Origin: Bacillota bacterium
GTDB lineage: Bacteria; Bacillota; Clostridia; Peptostreptococcales; Anaerovoracaceae
Assembly: GCA_017936025.1 (NCBI GenBank)
Contig: JAGBGL010000140.1
Span: 1 to 12,874, forward strand
Direction of reading: 5' to 3'
Length of the DNA stretch: 12,874 bases
Translations under genes and position numbers: made by a program
Notes under the pieces: generated by a model
Told to the model about the DNA's origin: nothing
Seen by the model: the letters and a program-made list of their open reading frames with translations, nothing else
Databases searched by the model: none
Shown here: positions 1-5,200 of the stretch, one piece after another
Numbering within the stretch: the first letter of the stretch is position 1
Layout: each line of letters opens with the position of its first letter

Positions 1-24
1 CGGGTTCAAGTCCCACCGCCGGCA
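1..24 (+). tRNA. 3' end of a tRNA gene, possibly tRNA-Leu (cut by window edge)
   Basis: Only the T-arm and the 3' acceptor strand lie in the window. The T-loop TTCAAGT (5-11) is flanked by GGG and CCC, followed by the acceptor strand CGCCGGC (17-23) and discriminator A24. CCA is not encoded, because an A-run follows directly. The acceptor implies a gene starting GCCGGCG, which with discriminator A resembles Clostridia/Bacilli tRNA-Leu. The anticodon is outside the window, so the identity is a guess. One T-stem pair (C1 with A15, positions 50-64 of the standard numbering) is mismatched, which is unusual. Confidence 0.75.
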
Positions 25-60
25 AAAAAAATATGACAGGCAAATTGCCTGTCATTTTTC
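24..60. terminator. Bidirectional terminator between converging tRNA and ssrA
   Basis: A 10-bp inverted repeat, TGACAGGCAA (34-43) against TTGCCTGTCA (45-54), is flanked by an A-run on the left (24-31) and TTTTT on the right (55-59). It can therefore work as an intrinsic terminator in both directions. It ends the tRNA transcript coming from the left and the tmRNA transcript coming from the right, and lies only 6 bases from the 3' CCA of ssrA. Confidence 0.8.
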
Positions 61-422
61 TGGTGGAAGCGGTGGGAATCGAACCCACGTCCGAAAGCAT
101 TTCCACGGGAATTTCTCCGAGCGCAGCTTCTGTTTTGGTGTTTCGCATCCGGAAGCGCCCAGAAGCAGGCTTTTCCTTCAGCTATCCCGTTAGTCCCACA
201 CGGTACCGGGAACTCCCGCATGGTTTTCCTGTATTAGTCGATGCCAGGTTCTTAGCCTACAGGTAAACTAAGGCTGACACGCGGGCTGCGAAATTAAGCA
301 GCTAATGCGAAATTGTTGTTATTTTTAGCGTTTATATTTAACGTGTCCCTTTTTACGCAGACTGGACAAACTGCGGCTCGCTTATCCGGCTTCTACACCC
401 CCGTCGAAACCAGTACGCCCCC
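61..422 (-). ncRNA. ssrA: tmRNA (ssrA), ribosome rescue RNA
   Basis: tmRNA frees stalled ribosomes: alanyl-tmRNA with SmpB enters the A site, and translation resumes on its internal frame, tagging the peptide for proteolysis. On the - strand the 5' strand GGGGGCG (422-416) pairs with CGCUUCC (71-65), including the G3-U70 pair that defines alanine charging. The 3' end is ACCA, with CCA encoded at 63-61. The T-arm GTGGG-TTCGATT-CCCAC is at 88-72. The tag frame runs from the resume codon GCT (329-327) to TAA (296-294) and encodes AKNNNNFALAA. The conserved GGTTTCGACGGGG segment follows the 5' acceptor strand. The 362-nt length is normal for a one-piece tmRNA. smpB lies two genes upstream on the same strand. 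I see no convincing sigma-A promoter in the 50 bases upstream, so the RNA may be processed from the smpB transcript. Confidence 0.97.
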
Positions 423-430
423 ATGAAGCC

Positions 431-458
431 CTGCCCAAATCTCTGATTTGGCGCGCAG
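431..458. repeat. Small hairpin repeat, copy 1 (ssrA leader)
   Basis: This 28-bp element has a 23/28 match to 5236-5263, and all five differences are transitions. It folds as an inner 7-bp stem CCAAATC (435-441) / GATTTGG (445-451) with a TCT triloop, and an outer stem CTGC (431-434) / GCAG (455-458). A 3-nt CGC bulge sits on the right side. There is no T-tract, so it is not an intrinsic terminator. It occupies most of the gap between the coiled-coil gene and the tmRNA 5' end. If ssrA is made by read-through, this hairpin would lie just before the tmRNA processing site. Confidence 0.6.
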
Positions 459-472
459 GACATATATTCTTA

Positions 473-757
473 TTATTTACTTACAAGCTCGATCTTTGCT
501 TCCAGCTCATCAATGATCATTTCCTGCTCTTTGATTTTTCTGCAAAGCTCTGTTACTGTTTCCGGCAGCTCTGATTCTGCACAGAACTGTTCGTAACAAT
601 ATTCACCGATCTGTTTTTTAGCAGTGCTGATTTCAGTTCTGGCAGTAGAGATCTGAGATTTCAGCTTGCCTACTTCAACCAGTTCTTCTGTCTTATCAGC
701 TGCTTTTTCAGCAGTTTCTTTTGCAAATTTTGCTGCTTTGTTAAATAAATCCTGCAT
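473..757 (-). CDS. Small coiled-coil protein encoded between smpB and ssrA
   Basis: I do not recognise a characterised family. The 94-residue product is nearly all helical: residues 1-50 are rich in Ala, Lys, Glu and Thr (NKAAKFAKETAEKAADKTEE), and residues 70-92 form a second amphipathic helix. Three cysteines (C54, C59, C72) sit around the break. There is no signal peptide or membrane segment. The N-terminal half resembles the helical part of small Bacillota proteins that usually end in a zinc ribbon, which is absent here. The start is set at ATG 757 because a good SD (AAAGGAG) lies 8 nt upstream; a GTG at 766 would overlap that SD. The smpB stop codon (773-771) is part of the same SD, so the two genes are tightly coupled. 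Role unknown; the position between smpB and ssrA makes a link to ribosome rescue possible but unproven. Confidence 0.8.
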   Translation of the reverse strand: MQDLFNKAAKFAKETAEKAADKTEELVEVGKLKSQISTARTEISTAKKQIGEYCYEQFCAESELPETVTELCRKIKEQEMIIDELEAKIELVSK

Positions 758-770
758 CCTGTCCACTCCT

Positions 771-1223
771 TTATCTTCTCATTGCCTGCTGCATTCTGCG
801 GTCGGCATCTCTCTTGGCAATGCTGTCACGCTTGTCATGGTCTTTTTTACCGCGTGCCACAGCCAGCTCGACTTTTGCTCTGCCCTGTTCATTAATATAC
901 ATTCTCAGAGGCACTAAAGTCAATCCTTTAAGAGTTATATAACCGATCAGTTTCTGTATTTCCTTTTTATGGAGCAGCAGCTTTCGCGGTCTCAGCGGAT
1001 CCACATTATAACGGTTTCCATGATCATACGGGCTGATGTTCATACCATAGATGATCATTTCTCCATTTTCGACCTTGGCAAAGCTCTCTTTGATACTGAC
1101 TTTCCCCTGTCTTACAGATTTTATTTCAGTTCCGGTAAGAACGATTCCTGCTTCATATGTTTCTTCTATGAAGTAATCATGTCTTGCCTTCTTGTTATTC
1201 GCTACTAATTTAATACCACTCAT
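771..1223 (-). CDS. smpB: SsrA-binding protein SmpB
   Basis: SmpB binds the tRNA-like domain of tmRNA and carries it to stalled ribosomes in the cytoplasm; its C-terminal tail probes the empty mRNA channel. The 150-residue length is normal. Family signatures are visible: an N-terminal NKKARHDYFIEETYEAGIVL segment, TEIKSVRQGKVSIKES (about 33-48), the central NISPYDHGNRYNVDPLRPRKLLL region (about 62-84), GLTLVPLRMYIN (about 99-110), and the basic tail GKKDHDKRDSIAKRDADRR. The start ATG 1223 has only a modest SD-like AGAAAG upstream. The preceding signal peptidase gene stops at 1239, 15 bases before, so the two are probably cotranscribed. ssrA, its RNA partner, lies downstream on the same strand, a common arrangement. 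Confidence 0.97.
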   Translation of the reverse strand: MSGIKLVANNKKARHDYFIEETYEAGIVLTGTEIKSVRQGKVSIKESFAKVENGEMIIYGMNISPYDHGNRYNVDPLRPRKLLLHKKEIQKLIGYITLKGLTLVPLRMYINEQGRAKVELAVARGKKDHDKRDSIAKRDADRRMQQAMRR

Positions 1224-1238
1224 GATTCTTTCTAAAAC

Positions 1239-1730
1239 CTATTTAAATAAAACTCTTCCCGCCAGTTCAGCTGTTGTCAGCTGACCAACTGCCGGATCAC
1301 GGCTGTCCAGAACGGCCTGACCTGTATCACTCAACACAAAAACTCTGTTTTTTCCTACTGTGATTTCGGACATTGGCTCAAGGTAGACACCCTTTTCCGT
1401 ATATCCTTCATACAAGCTTCCGTTTATATACAGATTTCCTTCACGTATTTCCACGGTGTCGCCTTCCACCGCAGCCACTCTGCGCAGAAGGACGCTGCCT
1501 TCCCCGTCTTCACTGTAAACATAACAGGGACATGCAACCACATCACCTGCATCAGGGTTTCCGAAAAAGTAAGCCATTCTGTTTATCAGAACATGGCTTC
1601 CGTCTTTAACTGCAGGATCCATCGAATCCCCCTGGACTTTCATTATATCAAGCATACACGCTGCAGCAACAGCAGTAATTATTCCAGCCGCAACTGCAAT
1701 TGTACTTAAAATCACTTTCCTTCCAGTCAT
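1239..1730 (-). CDS. Signal peptidase I homologue lacking the catalytic lysine (Lys to Arg)
   Basis: Family S26 type I signal peptidases cleave signal peptides on the outer face of the membrane with a Ser/Lys dyad. This 163-residue copy has one N-terminal membrane segment (about 6-27) and box B VQGDSMDPAVKDG with Ser36. In box D (LLRRVAAVEGD) the lysine position is Arg83 (codon CGC at 1484-1482). Box E is also eroded: VLSDTGQAVLDSRDP, where the middle paralogue has VMGDNRLVSIDSRDP. Two extra cysteines occur at 67 and 69. From what is known of the dyad, Lys to Arg should abolish or strongly reduce cleavage, so this may be a non-catalytic or regulatory homologue; that is inference. The start ATG 1730 has AAAGGA about 12 nt upstream, a rather long spacing. 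A promoter overlaps the end of the preceding gene. Confidence 0.88.
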   Translation of the reverse strand: MTGRKVILSTIAVAAGIITAVAAACMLDIMKVQGDSMDPAVKDGSHVLINRMAYFFGNPDAGDVVACPCYVYSEDGEGSVLLRRVAAVEGDTVEIREGNLYINGSLYEGYTEKGVYLEPMSEITVGKNRVFVLSDTGQAVLDSRDPAVGQLTTAELAGRVLFK

Positions 1731-1751
1731 AACTATACATTATCCTTTTTG

Positions 1752-1781
1752 ATTATATGTACAGGACCGGAGTTATATCAA
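1752..1781 (-). promoter_or_regulatory. Internal sigma-A promoter for the sip1-smpB part of the cluster
   Basis: On the - strand TTGATA (1781-1776, 5/6 match to TTGACA) and TATAAT (1757-1752, perfect) are separated by 18 bp. The -35 box contains the stop codon of the middle signal peptidase (1780-1778). Initiation would fall near 1745, giving a leader of about 15 nt that still includes the AAAAAGGA ribosome site of the next gene. This promoter would let the last peptidase homologue, smpB, the coiled-coil gene and perhaps ssrA be expressed separately from the upstream genes. Confidence 0.65.
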
Positions 1782-2290
1782 TAAAGACCTCCGATTTCGC
1801 TGAACGGATACAGTCTTACAAATGCCTTGCCCAGTATTGCATCTTCAGAAACACATCCTACACTCGGATCACGGCTGTCTATACTTACAAGTCTGTTGTC
1901 ACCCATTACGAAGAAATGGTCTTCGGGCACAGTATAGTCGATGACCTCGCCTGTAGTGATTCCATCATTGAGATATTCTTCGTGGAGCTGGATTCCATTG
2001 ATGAACACATTACCGTCTTTAACTGTCACTTCGTCTCCCGGAAGCCCTATGATTCTCTTTATCAGCAGTTTACTGTTTCCTTTCTCATCCTGCAGTCCGG
2101 ATTTGAAGACAATTATATCGCCCTGCTTCTCATCACCTGTTTTATAAGCCAGCTTATTTATCAGAAGATAATTATTCTCATATAAAGTCGGTTCCATCGA
2201 ATGCTCTTTAACGATAGTCGGTTTCACAACAGCTGTGATTACCAGAACAATCGCCAGCGCAATAACTATATCTTTAATAAGGTCTTTCAC
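1778..2290 (-). CDS. lepB: Signal peptidase I, catalytically intact copy
   Basis: This is the canonical member of the trio. It removes signal peptides from exported preproteins at the outer face of the cytoplasmic membrane. The 170-residue product has an N-terminal membrane anchor (about 8-23), box B KEHSMEPTL with nucleophile Ser31, box D LLIKRIIGLPGD with general base Lys78, and box E MGDNRLVSIDSRDPSVG. All dyad and support motifs are present, and the length fits single-spanning Gram-positive enzymes. The start is GTG 2290, directly after the TAA of the upstream paralogue (2293-2291, 0-bp gap), with GGTGA as SD inside the upstream coding end. Expression is therefore likely coupled to that paralogue. 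It is probably the general housekeeping enzyme, though another copy elsewhere cannot be excluded. Confidence 0.95.
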   Translation of the reverse strand: MKDLIKDIVIALAIVLVITAVVKPTIVKEHSMEPTLYENNYLLINKLAYKTGDEKQGDIIVFKSGLQDEKGNSKLLIKRIIGLPGDEVTVKDGNVFINGIQLHEEYLNDGITTGEVIDYTVPEDHFFVMGDNRLVSIDSRDPSVGCVSEDAILGKAFVRLYPFSEIGGLY

Positions 2291-2803
2291 TTACTTCACC
2301 ATCCCGAATTCAGATAAAGGCCAGATTTTCAGTTTGACATCGCCCTTGATTTCTTTCATGATTACAGGTCCCAGATCAGGGTTTCTGCTGTCCATTGTCG
2401 GATCTTCATTGTCAGAAAGGATATATACGTGATCTTTGCTTATTTCGATTTTCTGATCTTTCATTCCTTTTGCTTCCGCAATTACCTCACCTTTACGGTA
2501 CAGTTTTTCATTTTTAACTTTCAGAGTATCCCCCGGCAGTGCCGCTACTCTTCCGATTACATTATCTTCGGAAATAGCCCGGGAATACACTTTTTCCAGG
2601 ATTACTACCTGTCCCAGTTCAGGCTCTCCTCTGTTTGCAGAATAAGATTCTTTAGTAATAACTAATGTGTCACCGTCATCCAGTACAGGACTCATGGAAT
2701 TGCCTTCCATAACTTCCGGTGCAACAAACATTGTCATAACAAAAGCCAGTGTTGCTGCTACGATATACGGTCTGTATTTCTGTCTCCAATCCATTTTAAT
2801 CAC
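2291..2803 (-). CDS. Signal peptidase I homologue lacking the catalytic lysine (Lys to Gly)
   Basis: This 170-residue S26 homologue has an N-terminal anchor (about 12-29) and box B EGNSMSPVLDDGD with Ser36. Box D reads VIGRVAALPGD, with Gly84 (codon GGA at 2554-2552) exactly where the middle paralogue has Lys78. Box E is altered to LSDNEDPTMDSRNPDLG, losing the GDNR part. The fold seems kept while the dyad is broken. From memory, the pilus-associated SipA of Streptococcus pyogenes is a known peptidase-like protein that also has Gly at the lysine position, but it lacks the serine too. No sortase or pilin gene is visible here. The start GTG 2803 overlaps the upstream TGA as GTGA, favouring coupled translation; ATG 2794 is the alternative. 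Confidence 0.87.
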   Translation of the reverse strand: MIKMDWRQKYRPYIVAATLAFVMTMFVAPEVMEGNSMSPVLDDGDTLVITKESYSANRGEPELGQVVILEKVYSRAISEDNVIGRVAALPGDTLKVKNEKLYRKGEVIAEAKGMKDQKIEISKDHVYILSDNEDPTMDSRNPDLGPVIMKEIKGDVKLKIWPLSEFGMVK

Positions 2804-3783
2804 TTTCTCCTATCATTATCAAATAATTCGTTCTTTATTCCTGCAAAATCCTTTGGCAGTGTTGAAACAACTTCTTTTCCCTGCAGATACATAAAAGGCT
2901 CTTCCATTTCGTTGAAAATCAGTTTATATGCATGCAGCAGCTGTGTTGTCAGATTATACTTCTTTTTCACTTCCTGATTGATGCGTCTGTTGCCGTATTT
3001 TGCATCGCCTATGATCGGATGCCCGATCTTGGCCAGGTGCGCACGTATCTGGTGAGTTCGTCCTGTGATGATTTCCACTTCGACCAGAGTGTATTTACCG
3101 TTGTACTTAACAGGTCTGATGATCGTTTCCATCGTCTTTCCTGTTTCCGAATCTGACGGAAGCACCCGGATACGGTTATTTTCTTCATCCTTTTCCATCT
3201 TGTCAGATAAATGGATCGTATCTTTGATCTCACCGGCAGCAATCGTCAGGTAAATCTTACTGATGCGGCTCTTGTCACGGATCATACTGTTAAGAACCTG
3301 CAGCGATTCGCTGTCTTTACCGAATATAACAAGTCCTGTCGTATTTCTGTCCAGACGGTTTACCGGTGATGGCACAAAAGTCCTTTCCCGTGCCGGATCA
3401 TATTCACCATTCTGCTGCAGATAACCCGCTACCTGATTCGCCAGATGATTCTTCTTTTCTTTTGAATCACCATGTGTCAGAAGACCGAACGGCTTTTCTA
3501 CAACAATGATCCTTTCATCCTCGTATGCAATGCCAAACTGTCTCTTCGCTGTAACTTTCTTTTTCACGCGTATATAGTCATCGAACTGTTCCTGCGGGAT
3601 ATAGAAAGTCAGTTCATCGCCTTCTTCCAGTACAGTAGCCTCTTTGGCACGTTTTCCATTCACTTTCAGGTCTTTTCTTATTAACTTGTATATGTGGCTC
3701 AGAGGTGCATTTTTCATGTACTTCTTAAGGAAGCGGTCCAGTCTCTGATTACCTTCGTTTTTCTCTATTATAAGTTTTACCAT
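2800..3783 (-). CDS. RluA/RluC-family rRNA pseudouridine synthase
   Basis: Isomerises specific uridines in structured RNA, most likely 23S rRNA, in the cytoplasm. From ATG 3783 the product has 327 residues: an N-terminal S4 RNA-binding domain (QRLDRFLKKYM to VLEEGDEL, about 13-58), then the catalytic domain with motif I-like IIVVEKPFGLLTHG (about 92-105), motif II PVNRLDRNTTGLVIFGK with catalytic Asp145, and GRTHQIRAHLAKIGHPIIGDAKYG further on. The motif II Asn replaces the usual His of HRLDxxTSG. The domain order matches RluC/RluD, but the target uridine cannot be assigned. The start is chosen at ATG because a TTG ten codons upstream has no SD and adds a poorly conserved extension; ATG also lacks a clear SD. 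Its end overlaps the first signal peptidase gene (GTGA). Confidence 0.93.
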   Translation of the reverse strand: MVKLIIEKNEGNQRLDRFLKKYMKNAPLSHIYKLIRKDLKVNGKRAKEATVLEEGDELTFYIPQEQFDDYIRVKKKVTAKRQFGIAYEDERIIVVEKPFGLLTHGDSKEKKNHLANQVAGYLQQNGEYDPARERTFVPSPVNRLDRNTTGLVIFGKDSESLQVLNSMIRDKSRISKIYLTIAAGEIKDTIHLSDKMEKDEENNRIRVLPSDSETGKTMETIIRPVKYNGKYTLVEVEIITGRTHQIRAHLAKIGHPIIGDAKYGNRRINQEVKKKYNLTTQLLHAYKLIFNEMEEPFMYLQGKEVVSTLPKDFAGIKNELFDNDRRK

Positions 3784-3790
3784 AAAGTTT

Positions 3791-3796
3791 ATTATA
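3791..3796 (-). promoter_or_regulatory. Possible -10 box very close to the pseudouridine synthase start
   Basis: A perfect TATAAT on the - strand ends 7 nt before ATG 3783. If used, transcription would start at or just before the A of the start codon, giving a leaderless mRNA, consistent with the absence of an SD. No good -35 lies at 16-18 bp. A second candidate, TATACT at 3820-3815, would give a short leader and place its -35 region over the palindrome at 3839-3862. I cannot choose between them. Confidence 0.35.
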
Positions 3797-3838
3797 CAAC
3801 ATCTGCGTCTCAAAAGTATACATCTATCGTAAATAAAA

Positions 3839-3862
3839 TTTCACAATTTTACATTTGTGAAA
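3839..3862. promoter_or_regulatory. Palindrome between divergent genes, operator candidate
   Basis: TTTCACAA (3839-3846) and TTGTGAAA (3855-3862) are perfect 8-bp arms separated by an 8-bp TTTTACAT spacer. The site lies in the intergenic region between the leftward pseudouridine synthase and the rightward small membrane protein. Its centre (3850.5) is about 42-45 bp from the likely start points of both promoters (around 3808 and 3895), overlapping both -35 regions, which are poor matches. That geometry would suit a dimeric activator or repressor. The half-site order is opposite to the Rex (TTGTGA...TCACAA) and CRP consensus, so no regulator is named. No T-tract follows, so it is not a terminator. 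Confidence 0.45.
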
Positions 3863-3882
3863 GTCTCCGAAATGTGTTACTC

Positions 3883-3888
3883 TATTAT
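3883..3888 (+). promoter_or_regulatory. Possible -10 box for the small membrane protein gene
   Basis: TATTAT (or TATAAA at 3886-3891) lies about 30 bp before ATG 3918, with transcription starting near 3895. No hexamer close to TTGACA is found 16-18 bp upstream; that space is occupied by the right arm of the palindrome. The promoter may need an activator. Confidence 0.35.
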
Positions 3889-3917
3889 AAAGGTATTTAG
3901 TAAGGAGATTTATTGAA

Positions 3918-4178
3918 ATGAACAGAATCAAAGACTTTTTTTATAATAAAAATGACTTAATTATCGTTCTTCTCATCCTGCTCCTGGCAGCAGCAATCAT
4001 TTACTTCAAAATCGGAGACATTATGTCTTACCCTGATACACTGAAAGAATCCGCTGCACAGACTACTACAGAACAGACAACTGAGGTGACAGAAGCAACT
4101 GAGGCAACTGATGATACCGACGGAACATCTTCAGATGAAGACAGCTCTGAAAGCAGTTCTGAAGACAGTGAACAGTAA
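3918..4178 (+). CDS. Small membrane-anchored acidic protein of unknown function
   Basis: I do not recognise a family. The 86-residue product has a short N-terminal segment with basic residues (MNRIKDFFYNKND), one hydrophobic helix (about 14-30) and a tail from residue 42 made almost only of Thr, Ser, Glu and Asp (repeats such as TEVTEATEATDD and SSEDSSESSSEDSEQ). The basic side before the helix predicts a cytoplasmic N-terminus and an acidic, disordered tail outside the membrane. There is no cleavage site or lipobox. The start is well supported: AAGGAG (3902-3907) lies 10 nt before ATG. fba follows 84 bases downstream without a clear terminator between, so partial cotranscription is possible. 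The simple-sequence tail could be a metal-binding, cell-wall-facing or spacer region; none of these can be shown from sequence. Confidence 0.75.
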   Translation: MNRIKDFFYNKNDLIIVLLILLLAAAIIYFKIGDIMSYPDTLKESAAQTTTEQTTEVTEATEATDDTDGTSSDEDSSESSSEDSEQ

Positions 4179-4221
4179 TTATTTAATTTAAATTATGGTA
4201 GGATTTTCCCGCCATCTGTTA

Positions 4222-4256
4222 TATAATAACTATATATGTAACACAATATTAGGAGG
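4222..4256 (+). promoter_or_regulatory. -10 box and strong ribosome site of fba
   Basis: A perfect TATAAT (4222-4227) lies 41 bp before the fba start, without a clear -35 at standard spacing (TAGGAT at 17 bp is poor). The leader would carry the full consensus AGGAGG (4251-4256), spaced 6 nt from ATG 4263. The rest of the 4179-4262 gap is AT-rich and shows no strong hairpin. Confidence 0.5.
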
Positions 4257-4262
4257 AATATT

Positions 4263-5192
4263 ATGGCTTTAGTAACTACAAAAGAAATGTTCGCAAAAGC
4301 ATTAAAAAATGACTATGCTATTGGTGCATTTAACGTTAATAATATGGAAATCATCCAGGGTATCGTTGCCGGTGCTCAGGCTGAAAATACTTCCCTGATC
4401 CTGCAGGTATCCGCTGGTGCAAGAAAGTATGCTAACCCTACTTACCTGACTAAACTGGTAGAGGCTGCTATTATCGACACTGGTCTGGACATCGCTCTCC
4501 ACCTTGACCACGGTGAAGATTTCGAAATCTGCAAACAGTGTGTAGACGGAGGTTTTACTTCCGTAATGATCGACGGCTCTAAATACGATCTGGAAGAAAA
4601 TATCCGCCTGACTAAACAGGTTGTAGAATATGCTCACGATAAAGGCGTTGTAGTAGAGGCCGAACTGGGCAAACTTGCAGGTGTCGAAGACAACATTAAA
4701 GTAGACGCACGTTCTGCTACATTCACTGACCCTGAAGAAGCAGCATACTTCGTTGAAAAAACAGGCGTTGACTCTCTGGCGATCGCTATCGGAACAAGCC
4801 ACGGTGCTTACAAGTTCAAAGGCGAGCCATACCTGGATTTCGAAAGATTAAAGAAAATCCACTCTCTGATTCCTGATACTCCTCTGGTACTGCACGGAGC
4901 TTCCACAGTACTGCCTGAGTTCGTAAAAGCATGCAACGACTTCGGCGGAGATATTCCTGGCGCACAGGGCGTTCCTGAAGAAATGATCAAAGAAGCAACT
5001 AAATACGGTATCTGTAAAGTCAACATCGATACTGACCTGAGACTGGCTATGACAGCATCTATCAGAAAGTATCTGGCTGAAAATCCTGCAGACTTTGACC
5101 CTAGAAAATATCTGGGACCTGCAAGAACTGCGATTCAGGACATGGTACAGCACAAAATCAAGAACGTACTGAATGCTTCCAACATCAAATAA
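4263..5192 (+). CDS. fba: Fructose-1,6-bisphosphate aldolase, class II
   Basis: Zinc-dependent aldolase that reversibly cleaves fructose-1,6-bisphosphate to dihydroxyacetone phosphate and glyceraldehyde-3-phosphate, a central step of cytoplasmic glycolysis and gluconeogenesis. The 309-residue product has the N-terminal GAFNVNNMEIIQGI motif (about 21-34) and ALHLDHGED with catalytic Asp82 and zinc ligand His83. Further along are VEAELGKLAG with Glu134, IAIGTSHGAYKF with His180, LVLHGAST with His211, and KVNIDTDLR near 250. These features fit class II aldolase; the length is somewhat above the roughly 285 residues of Bacillus Fba and typical of clostridial forms. Codon choice looks restricted compared with the neighbours (repeated GAA, AAA, CTG, GCT/GCA), as expected for a highly expressed gene. 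It is followed by a strong terminator and appears to end its unit. Confidence 0.97.
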   Translation: MALVTTKEMFAKALKNDYAIGAFNVNNMEIIQGIVAGAQAENTSLILQVSAGARKYANPTYLTKLVEAAIIDTGLDIALHLDHGEDFEICKQCVDGGFTSVMIDGSKYDLEENIRLTKQVVEYAHDKGVVVEAELGKLAGVEDNIKVDARSATFTDPEEAAYFVEKTGVDSLAIAIGTSHGAYKFKGEPYLDFERLKKIHSLIPDTPLVLHGASTVLPEFVKACNDFGGDIPGAQGVPEEMIKEATKYGICKVNIDTDLRLAMTASIRKYLAENPADFDPRKYLGPARTAIQDMVQHKIKNVLNASNIK

Positions 5193-5200
5193 GAACATTC

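Noticed and set aside
764..766. GTG as the start of the coiled-coil gene, adding three residues
   Set aside because: The GTG overlaps the SD sequence AAAGGAG that is ideally spaced for the ATG at 757, so the ATG is the better start.
3811..3813. TTG start giving a 337-residue pseudouridine synthase
   Set aside because: It has no SD, runs through the candidate -10 box, and the added ten residues are not part of the S4 domain. ATG 3783 is preferred.
4198..4213. Imperfect GGTAGG/CCCGCC hairpin between the small membrane protein gene and fba as terminator
   Set aside because: The stem is short with mismatches and has no following T-run.
4302..4802. 166-codon open frame on the - strand inside fba
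   Set aside because: An antisense shadow produced by the biased codon use of fba, with no recognisable domain or start signal.
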